Assembly (NCBI GenBank): GCA_026419785.1
Contig: JAODTK010004110.1
Coordinates: forward strand, 248,001-312,000
Reading direction: 5' to 3'
Origin: Sclerodactyla briareus
Lineage: Eukaryota; Echinodermata; Holothuroidea; Dendrochirotida; Sclerodactylidae
Length of the DNA stretch: 64,000 nucleotides
In this document: positions 10,671 through 22,693 of the stretch, piece by piece
How the letters are laid out: each line of letters opens with the position of its first letter
How positions within the stretch are numbered: the first letter of the stretch is position 1
Position numbers and translations under genes: made by a program
Notes under the pieces: model-generated
Database searches by the model: none
What the model saw: the letters and a program-made list of their open reading frames with translations, nothing else
What the model was told of the DNA's origin: nothing

Positions 10671-13600
10671 GTATATACTGTTGCGTTTTATCAGAGTAGC
10701 ATTTCCCTGGTTATATCATTTCGTGACCCGGCGTGATTTGCAAACTATATCGAAAATTCGTCGTTTTTATCGAAGAGGGTAATGTGGCCTTATCTTCAAT
10801 AATGTGACGGCGTCCATCTGATATGCCGATATTAGTAGGAATCTCTTCCAATTATGCCTCATTTATAGGGCCCCTCTCCCCGAAAAAATGTCACGTGACA
10901 TGAACCGCGAATGCTGATAGCTAACGTATTGCATTTGACCTATCCTGGCCGGGCACCTAGCGATATGCGATATAGGCGTTCCCAAAAGATAGGCCATATG
11001 GCGAGACGTTTTGGTTTCTATTCAGTGTTTGAAAATATCCACAACCATCTACGGATATCCAAAAGCATGAAGCATCCAACATCATTAATGTAGACGCCAA
11101 CAGAACAACAAACGATATTGTGAGTGATCTTTATCTTCATCTTAAATCGGTTTGGGGATATCTTGAAGCATTTAAAATTGTAGAATTTAACAGATATACT
11201 ACCGACAAATTAATTAATTGAAGGCATCTTGAACGACTGAGGATACCTCTGATTGATTTTTTTTTTTATAGTGATGATAGTTTTAGTTATTTGATTAACT
11301 ATATCATTATATAATTTTAAAATACCTGTTATAGCTATATAGCTCTAAATAGACAACATAATCATTCCCCAATCTTCATTCAGGTCTGGGCCTATTTAAA
11401 GATATCCTATTTATTTGCCAAGCTGTTTTGGATATTAAAGGATATCAGGACATGCAATAGGAGAAGCGCGTAGTGTCAGACACGATTCAAGCAGACAACC
11501 GAAACGTACCATCCTGACGAGGCCGGCGAATTTCCAAATGGGGCCGGTTCCAATTGAGTCCAGCGCAGCAGTTTGTAGGGCAGTGATGACGTGACATGAA
11601 CAAGACATGTATTAATATCCCCTAAAAGGCTCCATGCAGCGAGCGCCCATCTTGACAGTTCAAACATTGACGGTCAGAACGATCTCTCAGACGAAATACA
11701 ACGTCCACCAGCACAGGGGACGTTTAAATCTACAACACCGACCGCCGAAACGGTTTACAAGAAGTTTTTTTTTTTATTGACGAGGATGGTGTGGAAGGAA
11801 TATCTTCTTCGCATTTCCTGTAACTCAGAATCCTCCTCCTATTAATTAGGCTGGATTCGGGCCTTCGCCCGGCTTTTCGAAATGAAATGGGAGGGGGTCC
11901 GACCGGTACACACGTCCCGTCGACGTACGCTGAATTCAGGGGCACTTCAACAACCGCCTAATTGGCGTTCGTAACTTGACCGTCAGCACCCTCATTTCCA
12001 TCGACGAAGGCGCGGGTGCCTTTTCAGTGCTTACTGTGTCGAGTTATTTTGTGGATGTTGCAGTTACACGCAACTGATAACGTTTAGGACGTGTATTCGG
12101 CGACGTCGTCCCACGGATACCGTTGATAATACGACATTGACGTCAAACTTTCTACTAGCGTGCATCGCACTCTACACCTCTTTCCTCTTTGCGTGGCAGT
12201 ATCTATCCCCTGCTCAGTTGTCCCCCTCCATTCTCTTCTCCCGGCAGGCATTACCATACGCCCACGCAGCTCCTCGAGCTGACTGTAGCCAGAATTGGGT
12301 GAGTGAGCGAAGGGGAGGGGGGGGGGTGGGGGGGGTGGGGGGGGGGGGGGAGGGGTGTTTGTGAAAGGCTAACAGAGGAAAACTACTTCAAAGGTTTAAT
12401 AAGGGAGGGAGTGTGACATAAACCCCTTTGCCCTCCTTTCCGAGATGTGCCCCCCCCCTAGCCTTGTCCGTTGAACATTTTTCGGTTATTTCAGGAAGCT
12501 GCGATTGATAGGTGGATACCTTCACTTCTTGACTATAACGTGTATCCTACTGTGTGGTTTCACATCCTTTTAACTTAACAATAAAATTGGAACCCGATCT
12601 TTGTCAAACAAAAAATTGAGGTTCCCCGTGCCCCACAGTGACGTGGCATCTGCCCTCGTCATTGAGGTTGATAGGAGTGGCCGGGGCTGTGCAGCTATAT
12701 ACCGGGTATCGTTTCTCTGTATAATTATGACAGTCTGACTTCCGATGGGGGATTAAAAAAAAAGGTCTTCATTCACGTTGTCTGTTCTTTGAGATTGTAT
12801 CCAATAAAACCAATTTGTTCCAGTGCGAGAATCCGTGGGTTATTGTCAACTACGATAAGGGAGTGTAGAGTACTAGACATTTCATTAATCAAGCGGCGTT
12901 TCTCGATTTCAATATTCCTCAGCAAGCTTCGCGCCATTCGCCGATCCGACGAGCCGTTATAGTGTTGTTAAACGCGTCTTCATGATTAAAACCTCGATTC
13001 AGAATGTCATACAGGCCCGGACAGGTGTGTTGGGCATCGATCTCACATTATACAATATATCTGCATAGCTGGGGAAACTGAAGATGAGTCTCATTAGCCA
13101 ACAGACGGAAGCCGACAGCCCGGGTGGTGTGCAGAGTCGGTAATCGGTGTTGACTTAAATACCAGCACCTCTATAAATTACGAACTGATTAGCGAAGCTT
13201 AATTGAATTGGCCGCCGCCATATTGGATCGCGTTTTCGAAAGTCCGAGTTATTGAGGATGAGCAACAAACACGCTATACAATTGGGGTCAACCTCTCTCC
13301 ACACGCGCCACGCGCACATACACATAGGCATACAGAGAAAGTATTCCAACTATAAATGAAACGGCAAATTTATGGTGCTGGCAGAGTAATACTGGGATAA
13401 TTACACAGTGTCTTTCTGGATTGACATCTGGATTGAGGACATTAAGGTTCCAGTCGCCTTCATTCATGTCCTCTTTCAATCAGAAAGCTACCCATACTGT
13501 AGTAATCTAATGTATTGACTTGTTAAAAAACTACAATGGAAAACAACTCTGTTGAAACGATAGAGTAGGTCATTATGTTCGTAAGTTCGGGATGGGTCCC

Positions 13601-15760
13601 TGTGGGAAAAGAATCGATTTGTCCGTCCGGCCGGATTTTTTTTTTTTTATTAGCGGATGATCACCTTTTTCTTCAAAATAGAAATGTTTGAGTGCTGTAA
13701 TTTTGACTGAAGTTCTTATCGTAGATGAGGTATCAAGATGGTCATTCATTTGCAATATATTAATACCATTTTCTCGATATTTCAATTGACTGAATGAAGC
13801 TTTAAATTCCGATCCCAGTCGGGAGCTGCATATGTCTTAGTGTAATAAGTTATAAAATAAGATATATCGTCGCTATATTAGTTAATACAATGATTATTTC
13901 GATTACCGGTGGGCGGTTTTTTCGTCCGTTGAGTGTTATACAAACGGCACGGTTAATACGAGGCGATACCGACCTCTGAAACGATATTTAGATGAAGTTC
14001 ATCTCTGTAAGAATAAGCAACAACATGGAGATCTGCACTCACGGGAAGGAGGCAAACGATTAAAAAAAAAAAAAACATTCAGGTAAAAGTCCCATTTAAT
14101 AAAGTAAGTTTTTACGGTACCTTAATTATATGATAATTTTACTTAGTTGTCAGTCGTAGTTGTTATCAAGTGAAGATTGCTAAGAGTGAGTAAAATTAGC
14201 ATTTGATTTATGTAAGTTTTGGATTGGTTATATAAACATTTTGCGTAAAAGTTATGGAGTACTCCTTTCACATAGTTTTTTTTTTTCTTTTCTATTTTGT
14301 GAGTGGGGGTTTGTAATCTGACGGCGAAGATATGACTCCGGCAGTCCAAAAGAACGCCATTTTCCGCAGAGCAAAACCTGATAGAACATTATCTATGGAC
14401 CATTTCCCAGGTCATGCAGGGTTAAAATTTGAACCCAACAAGTTTCAAAAGTTACGCCGCCCTTCACTAATCAGGCCCGTGTATATTGGTTTGTTGTCTG
14501 AATGGGCCGTAGTGCAGTAGGAGGGAACTTGGGTCTGGTATACCCCTCACTACTGCAGCCATGAGTTCGGCAGTTGGTTAAAGGCGCTACATGAATCAAC
14601 CTCACCATATCTAACATTCAGTGCATCTTGGAGCGGGCCGGCAATAGGCGCCACCAGCCTACATAGGCTTGCAGAATTTGGCGCCACCTCACCTGCCGCC
14701 CTGGGAATTTCACAATCGGCTGACAGATTTGTGCTTAATATATATGTTGATAATCATCCCAAGATTGACAGGATTGTCTGGGAGTCGCTTGTAATCCCGG
14801 CATGACTTCGACAACCACATATATAATTATCACTACTGCTGATAATTACCACCTCAGCGTTCGAATAGTCCCCGACCGCATCGGTGACTCGAGTGTTGAT
14901 TAAAGGTGGCCCACGACCACACTGGCCTCATTAGCGTTCCTTGACAGCCGAAATCTTCAGTGGAACGACTGGTTATCAGGACTACCTTGATGTTTTGGCC
15001 ACGCCTCCCTGGGCTACGATAAGCCCCCGAGGCCAATAGCGGACTTCATGACCTGATTGCTGTACATCGGAAATACGTAGGGCACGAGTTACCATGGCGA
15101 TTTGATTGATTGACAAGGCTCCTATAAGGCGATCATCGATAAATGTTTGCTCTTTCGCACAAGGTTTCGATTCGAACTTAACTCCAAAATAATGCACTCG
15201 TTTACATTTTTTTTGCACGTCGGACATGTATGTCAATGACTTATCTATAACAAACGTATGACAATGACTTACAGCAGTGTTCAATATGTTTTCTGAGCCG
15301 ACCCGTTACATTATACCGCGGTACTTCACATTGTTTTGTACATAGTAAATCAAGTCATTCAGTCATGAACGATTCGAGAGCAGTGTACGGTACGCTATCA
15401 ACTATAAACCAATCATCCCTTGTGCCAGTGTTCATATACCTCTTCACCCAGTCACAACATTATCAATGTCAGTATCGGATATACTGGGGCGCAAGCAGGC
15501 CTCCACACATCTTTGGTGTCTCCTACTGTTACTATGCACTCTTAATGTTTCCCTCTTGAAAACTTTTGCGCCTGTCACAAAATCCGATTTGCCAGCCAGT
15601 TTGGTCTGGCTCTTGCAGTACTAAGTTACTTACATTTATGGCCCCATCCCTTCGTTATATTCAATCCATTCAAAATCCACAAGCCACGCTTGTTGAAATT
15701 TCGCCTTTTCGGAACAGAGGGCCTCCCCCCCCCTTCCGGGGTCCGCCCTATAGTCCCCGT
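10671..15760. other. Long stretch without supported gene
   Basis: Apart from homopolymers and simple sequence (G-rich block at about 12312-12356, A/T runs at 11260, 11766, 13637, 14063 and 14277), nothing coding is supported. Scattered open frames of 60-100 codons lie on both strands and overlap each other. Confidence 0.45.
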
Positions 15761-15930
15761 CTCATTGGTACCCTGTCTCATTGGTCCCCTAATTGACACA
15801 AAACAATCTCATTGGTCCCCCGTCTCATTGGTCCCCCGTCTCATTGGTCCCCCGTCTCATTGGTCCCCCGTCTCATTGGTCCCCCGTCTCATTGGTCCCC
15901 CGTCTCATTGGTCCCCCGTCTCATTGGTCC
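15761..15930 (+). repeat. 16-bp minisatellite of CCAAT-box units
   Basis: Ten copies of a 16-bp unit, GTCTCATTGGTCCCCC, occur. Two imperfect copies lead (15761, 15777). One decayed unit follows, and then eight in perfect 16-bp register (15808, 15824 and so on to 15920). Because 16 is not a multiple of 3, the translation cycles through three frames with a 16-residue repeat. Each unit on the minus strand contains GACCAATGA. Confidence 0.95.
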
Positions 15931-18429
15931 CCCCGTCCATCATTCAGTATGATATAATTTGTTATCATTTATTCGTTTGAAGGCGACGATAGATGTTCAT
16001 AAAACTGAATTTATTCGTGAGATCCAACACCTATCTCCATGATAATTACCAGTACTATCACATTGATTATGTATCATTTGGATAACTCAGTCCAAATATT
16101 CAAGTTTACAGCTTCGGGCCATTATTATATATTAGAATGATTTGATTATTGTTTATTTTTTTTATTATGTTAATCGGTCATTCCAATATTAACGAGGGAT
16201 GGAACTAGTAGTGTAAAATCAACCATCGTACCCATACAAGGAGAAACGTCGAAGAACGAAAATTATAGTTTACTATATCAACTATGAACTAATTCCCCTT
16301 CACCCAGCCATAACATTCGGTCACTATCATCCCATTTTGTATTTCGCTAATTTCGTTCAAACGCGACGATGAGTCCAACATTTACTTCTTCAGTTCTCCG
16401 TGAATTAATACACTATTAGTGCTATATGCATCAACTGAATAACTTTGACACAACAGTCCAGCTAATACGCACTGCTTGGGAAGGTACTTTTCCGATTGAC
16501 TAGTTGTATTGCATTGTAGCTGTTATATCCTTTGTTAGGATTGGAGATTAGGATTAAGGATTAGGGTTAGTGTACCCAACCACAGAAATTCTTCCGAGAC
16601 GGTGCCCATCGACCAGCTTCAGCTTGACAATTACGACGAGGAGTCAATTCGAGGGCAGTATTCGTAAATGCAAAATTCTGGTGTAAGGAGGTCGCCAGCG
16701 GATGTGTGAGAAGGAGGCACACGCCCATTAATTTACCCATTGACTCACCCACTGAATTGGGTTCGTCTAAGCCTTCCAAGCACTCAGAAGTTTGACCTTG
16801 AAAATCGCCATACACTGCTACATGTGAACAGGAGAGTCTACCCATTCCAACGATGTGCATTTCGATGTACCCCAGGACCTGTAGATTTTGAGCTAGTAGG
16901 GGAGGGTCCATTTTTAGAATGGTATTTTCGACTCAACCAGTTTCCGACAGACACTCGACGAGGACCTTATTTTAGTACATGATTTTCAAAAAGCCAAAAG
17001 TGGACAAATTTCCAGAAATTTCGGAGTTTGTACTTTGACTAACCCCCCTTCAGATAAAGTCGAAAGTATATCTGCATTTACGCTCAACAGGGCAGCAGAT
17101 GTACTCCCCCCCCCCCCCAATAATTTTTGAAAGACAACCTTTTCGACGGATGAATCTTCAAAGCTAATACCACCAAAAAAGTCATGGCCTGGTAGTCATA
17201 CCATATTCTAAATATCTCATGGTTCCTGCAATCTGATTGGTCAAAGAGTTGAATCGAGGGAATCGAGGGTATGGTGCTTTGCATATACTGTGACTGAGGA
17301 GAATTTATGATCATCTGGATCTGATTGTTTAGTGGTGTGCAGCCATAGTACAACTGTACCTACCAGTGCAGCCAGCCACATTTCAACCTTTGTTTCGGCT
17401 CGGGGTTTTAAGCCTCCACGATGACGTCATCATCGGTCTTTAATTCAACAAACCCTCGGCACCCTCGTATTCACCCCCCCCCCCCCCCCCCCCCCCCAAA
17501 TCATATGTGCCTGTCTTGAAAAAGACATATACCGTCTATCGCAGCAGCCGGCGGCTAGTGGACGGTGCCGAATAAGTTATAATAATCTAATAATAATACC
17601 TTTCCACGCACGGTCTCCAAAAAATCCTGCAGCGTTGACAGTGGACCTAAATTTAATCTATCTTTGACACGAACATCCCAAAACAGTGTTTCCCTAATGG
17701 AGTTTTTTTTTCCCCTTAACAATACGTAACACAACACACTACTGCCAATCACTTTTGGAACGTGTTCAGTATGCAAAAAAACACGATTTCAATTCGCTCA
17801 CGTGCTAGATTTAATAAAGTTTCGTGTTTTTATGGCAGGTGTTTATTCCCCGTGTACGGTAGCTGCGAGAGTATTGGTGCTTTCGTTCTCTATTCCCAAT
17901 GCATGGCCTATTATGCCAATCACTGAGTATTAGAAGGGCGAGACCCTGTGTGCTCTTCATACTTACCATAAAAAAAATATGGTTTAATTAAAATAGAATC
18001 GACGGGGCTCTGTTATTGCACAGTCCGGGACGTCCGGCCGTATATAGACTGCCTCACAGCGCAGCTACCCACAATCCTACTCATGCTTCGGGCATGTCAG
18101 GCGAAGTCCCCCAGAAGATTTATTCAAACTGCAGAATTCAGACACTTGTATCTGAGTATCGTCTTTTGTCCTGGATACGTAGCGCTACATAGGAACCACG
18201 ATCTAGGCCGAACACCACCGGGGGACGAACGAGTTTGGCCACATCAAAACTAACACCCCGTGACGGTCGAGTTCGTTGCGGACAACGTGTGCTGTTAAAT
18301 AGCCTATTTATAGACCGACTGGTCCCTCCAAGTATCCAAGGCTTCCCCCCACTGGCACTTATCTCCGATTAAAAATAGTATCCAAACTCACGAAAGTGAA
18401 TTTGATTACTTTTTTTCTCTTTCCAGTGT
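15931..18429. other. No gene seen; simple-sequence features
   Basis: It contains a degenerate TTAGGA/TTAGGG stretch at 16535-16570, C-runs at about 17107-17119 and 17473-17497, and a palindromic GATGACGTCATC (CRE-like) near 17420. The open frames at 16567-16982 on the two strands overlap and show no domain. Confidence 0.45.
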
Positions 18430-18432
18430 TTA

Positions 18433-19205
18433 AGGACAACTGCGGGCATACAATATGGTTATATCGTGGGGAGTGAGAAACTTTCTAAAGGTCTAAAAAC
18501 CCCATTTCAATACGATGTTCCTTTGTGGAGTTATCATGGTTATTGGCCTTCAAAGTTTGGTCCTCATACAGAAAAAATAGGGAGAATCCTTGTTGTGCAA
18601 TAATGCATGCTTCACAGTTGAACAACACTAATTATTCATCGGAGTGAAATTAATGCGTACATAGCTGGAGAATAACTGACTGCGTCAGTCCAAACCCGAA
18701 GTTCATACGACTTTCGTTACGGAGTTACAGTTCTTTGAAGTTTGTGCATGTGTATGCGCAAGATCGAAAAGCATTCCATCATGCAATAGTAAATGATGTA
18801 ACATTTGCACAAACAATCTTTGTTTTCTATCGGAATTCAAACATTATTTTCACTTCGAAAACATTTAGTCTATGTGAGAGGACTGCTGTAGTCAGGTAGT
18901 GGTGGGTTGGTTGGTTTTAGTGGTTACTTCGGTGAGAGAAAGACAACAGAACTTTTGCTGATGTTGACTTATCACAAAAGGAAACATTGAAATACATGGC
19001 ATATCATCCCGGGTTGTCCGAGTATGACATCATGCTTTATTATGCAATTGGGCTTACCCCAATTTCTCTGCAGAATGGACCAAAATTTGAGGCCAATAAC
19101 TCAACATAGGAAACATCGTATGGAATGGCCGCGTTTGGGACTATAGCTACAGTTTTCCATTATCCACGATATAACCTATCGTGTATTTGAGCCTGCAGTT
19201 GTCCT
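18433..19205. mobile_element. Element with ~165-bp inverted repeats, TTA target duplication
   Basis: The left end, AGGACAACTGC and the following ~165 bases, is the inverted counterpart of the right end that finishes GCAGTTGTCCT. Matching inverted landmarks are the TATATCGTGG/CCACGATATA stretch, CGATGTTCCTTTGTGG and TTGGCCTTCAAA. Both sides carry TTA (18430-18432 and 19206-19208), a 3-bp target duplication typical of PIF/Harbinger-like elements. The 773-bp unit has no transposase and must be non-autonomous. A truncated copy is at 7696-8231 and a scrap at about 23055-23170. Confidence 0.8.
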
Positions 19206-19434
19206 TTAATTATGTCGTTGGCCAAACTTGTCCCTCACACCGCGGAACACCTTCAGTCGTGACATCATCATCGTACGTTATACACCCCGCGTTACGCACC
19301 AGGCGATGATACCTCTTTGAATTCAGTCGACGCATCACATACTACAGGGGCGTAACTCACTGTACATGTGGTTTATTTGGGACGGGAGGAGGGGGGGTTA
19401 CTTTTACCCTGTGAACATTTCTGTAACGGATCTT

Positions 19435-19785
19435 CGAGTTCCACTCAGCCTTTGAAATGTGCGAGAAAATAAGCAATGATATAAAAACTTGCCATAGTTC
19501 GATACCTCATCTACAAGGAGAACTGACGATATTACATCATTCAAATATTTCTGTTCTTGGTGAAAATAGTGATCATGCGCGAATTTTAAAAAAGCCGGCC
19601 GGCCGCAACAAATATATATGTTTCGCCACAGGGACATATTCCACGAAAATACGAATTTTGACCTAATACTATCGTTTCAACAGATATTTTTCCAATAATA
19701 TTTTCTATATCAGTCAATGCAATAGACTACCACAGTAAGGATAGCTCCGTGGCTGGAAAGGAGAGGAGGACTTGAATAAAGGCGA
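19435..19785 (+). repeat. Dispersed repeat D, copy 2 (uninterrupted)
   Basis: It matches 1173-1768 and 45239-45545 along its whole length. It keeps the site AAAGCCGGCCGGCCGCAACAAA intact, which shows where the MITE went into copy 1. Confidence 0.8.
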
Positions 19786-20499
19786 ATAAACTTTAAATCA
19801 GCCACATTTTGGCAGCTGGTGGCGCGTGTTGTGACGAGGCTGGGGTGGGGGTGGGTGAAGTTGGAGGGGGATAAGGGCGTAACTGACTACTGTAGTCGTA
19901 GTCTTGTAGCCTTGGAAATATATGCTTTCGTTCTACGAAACATGAACTCTCAAGTTTACCCTGATATTGTCACACTTTCCCAAAATGTGGATTAGCCCCC
20001 GCCACCCCCCCCCTTCCTCCGGAGTTACGCCTCTGACTGACAGTAGAGAAGCCATCAAGTGTTTAAACACCACTTACAGATTTGGAACTGCTCGGAGACC
20101 GGCAACCCTAATCATAATCACACGTTTCATTATAGCAACGTCACTGTAAGAACTTGTGACCATTCCGACGAATTCTAACGAGGGGCTATAGCGCTAGCGG
20201 CTCGTGTACCAAATATGTAATTATACCTCGTAACGATGAATTTTTTTCATGAATTAACACTCGGTTACCATGAAAGTCAGATTGATTTTCGTAGTGCATG
20301 GGAGTATCAGTTATTTGAGTCGCTTCATAGTAGAAACGGGCGGGGTGGTTGGTATAGAGTTTTCTGCTTTGGATTTACAGTTCATTTTAAGAATGAGCAA
20401 TTGCGCCATCATTTTTTTTTTAATGAGGGTGCTCCAATTTAGACGTTTTCAAACGAACAACGGAAATGATCGTTATCTGTCATGCTGTCTTCACCCGAC
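19786..20499. other. No gene seen
   Basis: G-rich and C-rich patches occur near 19841-19871 and 19998-20015. The two open frames at 20236-20527 are staggered readings of the same AT-rich DNA and show no domain. Confidence 0.4.
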
Positions 20500-20575
20500 A
20501 GAGCGAATTAGAGCACATTCGGTGTAGAGCTTCCGAATCAGGATCAGTAGATTGCAAGCTCGAATCTCATTGAAA
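20500..20575 (+). repeat. tRNA-like sequence, possible SINE head
   Basis: TTAGAGCACATTCGGTGTAG resembles the A-box part of tRNA-derived SINEs, and GCTCGAATCTC (about 20558-20568) resembles the B box at the usual ~40-base distance. No clear tail was found downstream. This is a modest match. Confidence 0.4.
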
Positions 20576-20720
20576 ACGCGAGTGGCTTGTTTCGTGTCCT
20601 GTTAGACGGGGCGTGTCTTCCGTTCACGCGACCCACGTGTAAAAGTTTGTACCCAGCGCGAAATAACCGACGTAGGAGCCGCTGCGTTGGCTGCCAGGGG
20701 GTAGTAGTCCGTTAGCAAAC

Positions 20721-20770
20721 GTCTTCACCGGGCTACCAATGGCCGGTCTTCACCGGGCTACCAATGGCCA
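20721..20770 (+). repeat. 25-bp perfect tandem duplication
   Basis: The 25-base block beginning GTCTTCACCGGGCTACCAAT occurs twice head to tail, with only the last base different. This is a short, apparently recent duplication. Confidence 0.95.
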
Positions 20771-22436
20771 AGGAATTAAGTTGTCAGTCGTTTGAGGAGG
20801 CGCTGCCTTGATGATGGGTTAGCGAATCTTAATCCGAATCCTAAAAATAACCTAAACGGACTCTAATACTAACAACAACTATATATAGCCTTAGGCTAGG
20901 ATTCCATAAATGCGTATGCGTATGTGAAAAGTCGCCAATTTACGTCAACTGAGCGAGGGCTGATGTTTGAATATGTTCTATTTAGTTTGCAAGATAGATA
21001 TTGGTTCCACAGAAGCCAAAAAAATTATAAATGAAGGCAAACTAAATAATGAATAAGCGAAATAAGAAAATTGTCCCTTTGCGTATGCACATGCGTATCA
21101 CCACGAATTAATTCTCCTTTTTTTTTAGAGAGATTTCCTTAAAAAAGCCTAGGCAACGACAAGATGCATGGGCTGCTGCCTTTTTGTGGTCTTTTCGCAT
21201 ACACTTATAGTGTTTCAATTCTCTCAGAAACAAACGTTCGTTTTCGTAAATATGTGATTTTCACATTTAGCCCGGATACGCATACACATCTATCAGTCTA
21301 TGAAATTCCAGCCATAATACAAGTAAACCCAAGGAGTTACAAACGGTACAATAATCGGTAGATAATCCCACAACAACCGAACAACAATAGGCTACCCGAA
21401 TACAAACAGACGGGATACCTTCCCTCACTGGCAGACTGGACGCCCGGTGAAGCTGCTCTCCAATGGAGATCATTGGGCAAACCAACGCGCCGAGGATGCG
21501 CATTCTGTCACGTGTGACAATTTCTATAGAAAATCCTCCATCAGCGATCGGTGGGTATACAAAGTGTATACGTTTTTGCTCAGTTGCATGAGAATGGGGG
21601 ATGACTTCCTCTACTGCATCATTGCAGTCATTAGTGTTCCGACCGGGAACTAGGGGGAACATCATAGCAGCATGCCCCCTATTAGCTAGATACCGCAGAG
21701 CATGAACCTAACGACCGTAATTGTCCAAGGTGTACACGGGCCTCTTACTGGGTCCAGAATACGGTATACACCTGCTAGCAGTTGGCGTATGATGTGAACA
21801 CAGTATGAAGTCTGACAACTGAGTGCCCGATAAGTAGGCTACTTGGTGAACTCATATAGACCGTCAGTCAAAACAAGTTCCCGGGAAAGTTAATTTTGGG
21901 TTGGTTTGACAGTTTTTTTTTTTTCTTTCTGTTCTTCTTTCAAATAGATTACGCATACAAGGCCATGCGCTATTCCGGTTGAACGTCTTCCGAGAATATG
22001 GCATTTGAAGGTATCATTATCATCCGGATTTAACTTATTTTTCTAATCCTCGACCTTGATTCCTTAACATCGTTTTCCAAACTCGAGCTCGCCTGACCTG
22101 GGAGGGGGGGGGGGAAAGGGTTAAACCCCCGACATTATCCCCCACTTTTCAAACAATAGAAGGCGATGATTCATTGGGGATTTATAGATCCGAAAGACTT
22201 ATCCATGAAGACGAGTTTATTCTGAAGTGACTACATGTACTTATAACCACCAGCGTAAGTCTACCTTCCAAGTTTGTTGCAGAGTTCAAGAAGATCGCAA
22301 CTTGTTTGCAAACTGACTCTGTGAGCGGTGAAATCATCGCCATGTTTCCGGACCAACTGAGTCCACGCCCTCCAATTCGCGTAGAACAGAACAAACCTCT
22401 TTTTCGTGTACACACCTGCAAATATAGGGCATCATG
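20771..22436. other. No gene seen
   Basis: Minus-strand and plus-strand open frames around 21267-21665 overlap and share no recognisable domain. T-runs lie at 21117 and 21913, and a G-run at 22104. Confidence 0.4.
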
Positions 22437-22693
22437 TCATGGGCCAAAGCCCATATGCGAACTCATCCGAGGTTTACCCATGGGAGGATATATAACTGGA
22501 CGGACATCAGAACCACGAATTGTGTGCCCTTTTGAAAGTCCCTGTCAAGAGACGTAAATTCAAAGTCATGGGCCAGAGCCCATAGCGAATTCATCGAGTT
22601 TTTAACCGCATGGAGATATCTTAATCTGGAATGACTCAGACCACATTTGTGTGCCCTGTTGAAATTCCTGTCCGAAGACCATTAAACTCAAAG
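22437..22693 (+). repeat. 129-bp tandem duplication with hairpin motif
   Basis: Two head-to-tail copies (22437-22565 and 22566-22693) share TCATGGGCCxxAGCCCAT at the start, CATCGAG/CATCCGAG, GTGTGCCC.TTTGAAA/GTTGAAA and a TCAAAG end. They differ by about 20%. Each copy opens with a dyad ATGGGC-4-GCCCAT. No coding content is supported. Confidence 0.85.

Noticed and set aside
13288-13479. LINE endonuclease motif (GDWNL) on the minus strand
   Set aside because: The resemblance to the GDFN block is five residues only, with no other endonuclease motifs around.
15761-15930. CRISPR-like array
   Set aside because: The 16-bp units are directly adjacent with no unique spacers, and the DNA is animal. 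It is a minisatellite.
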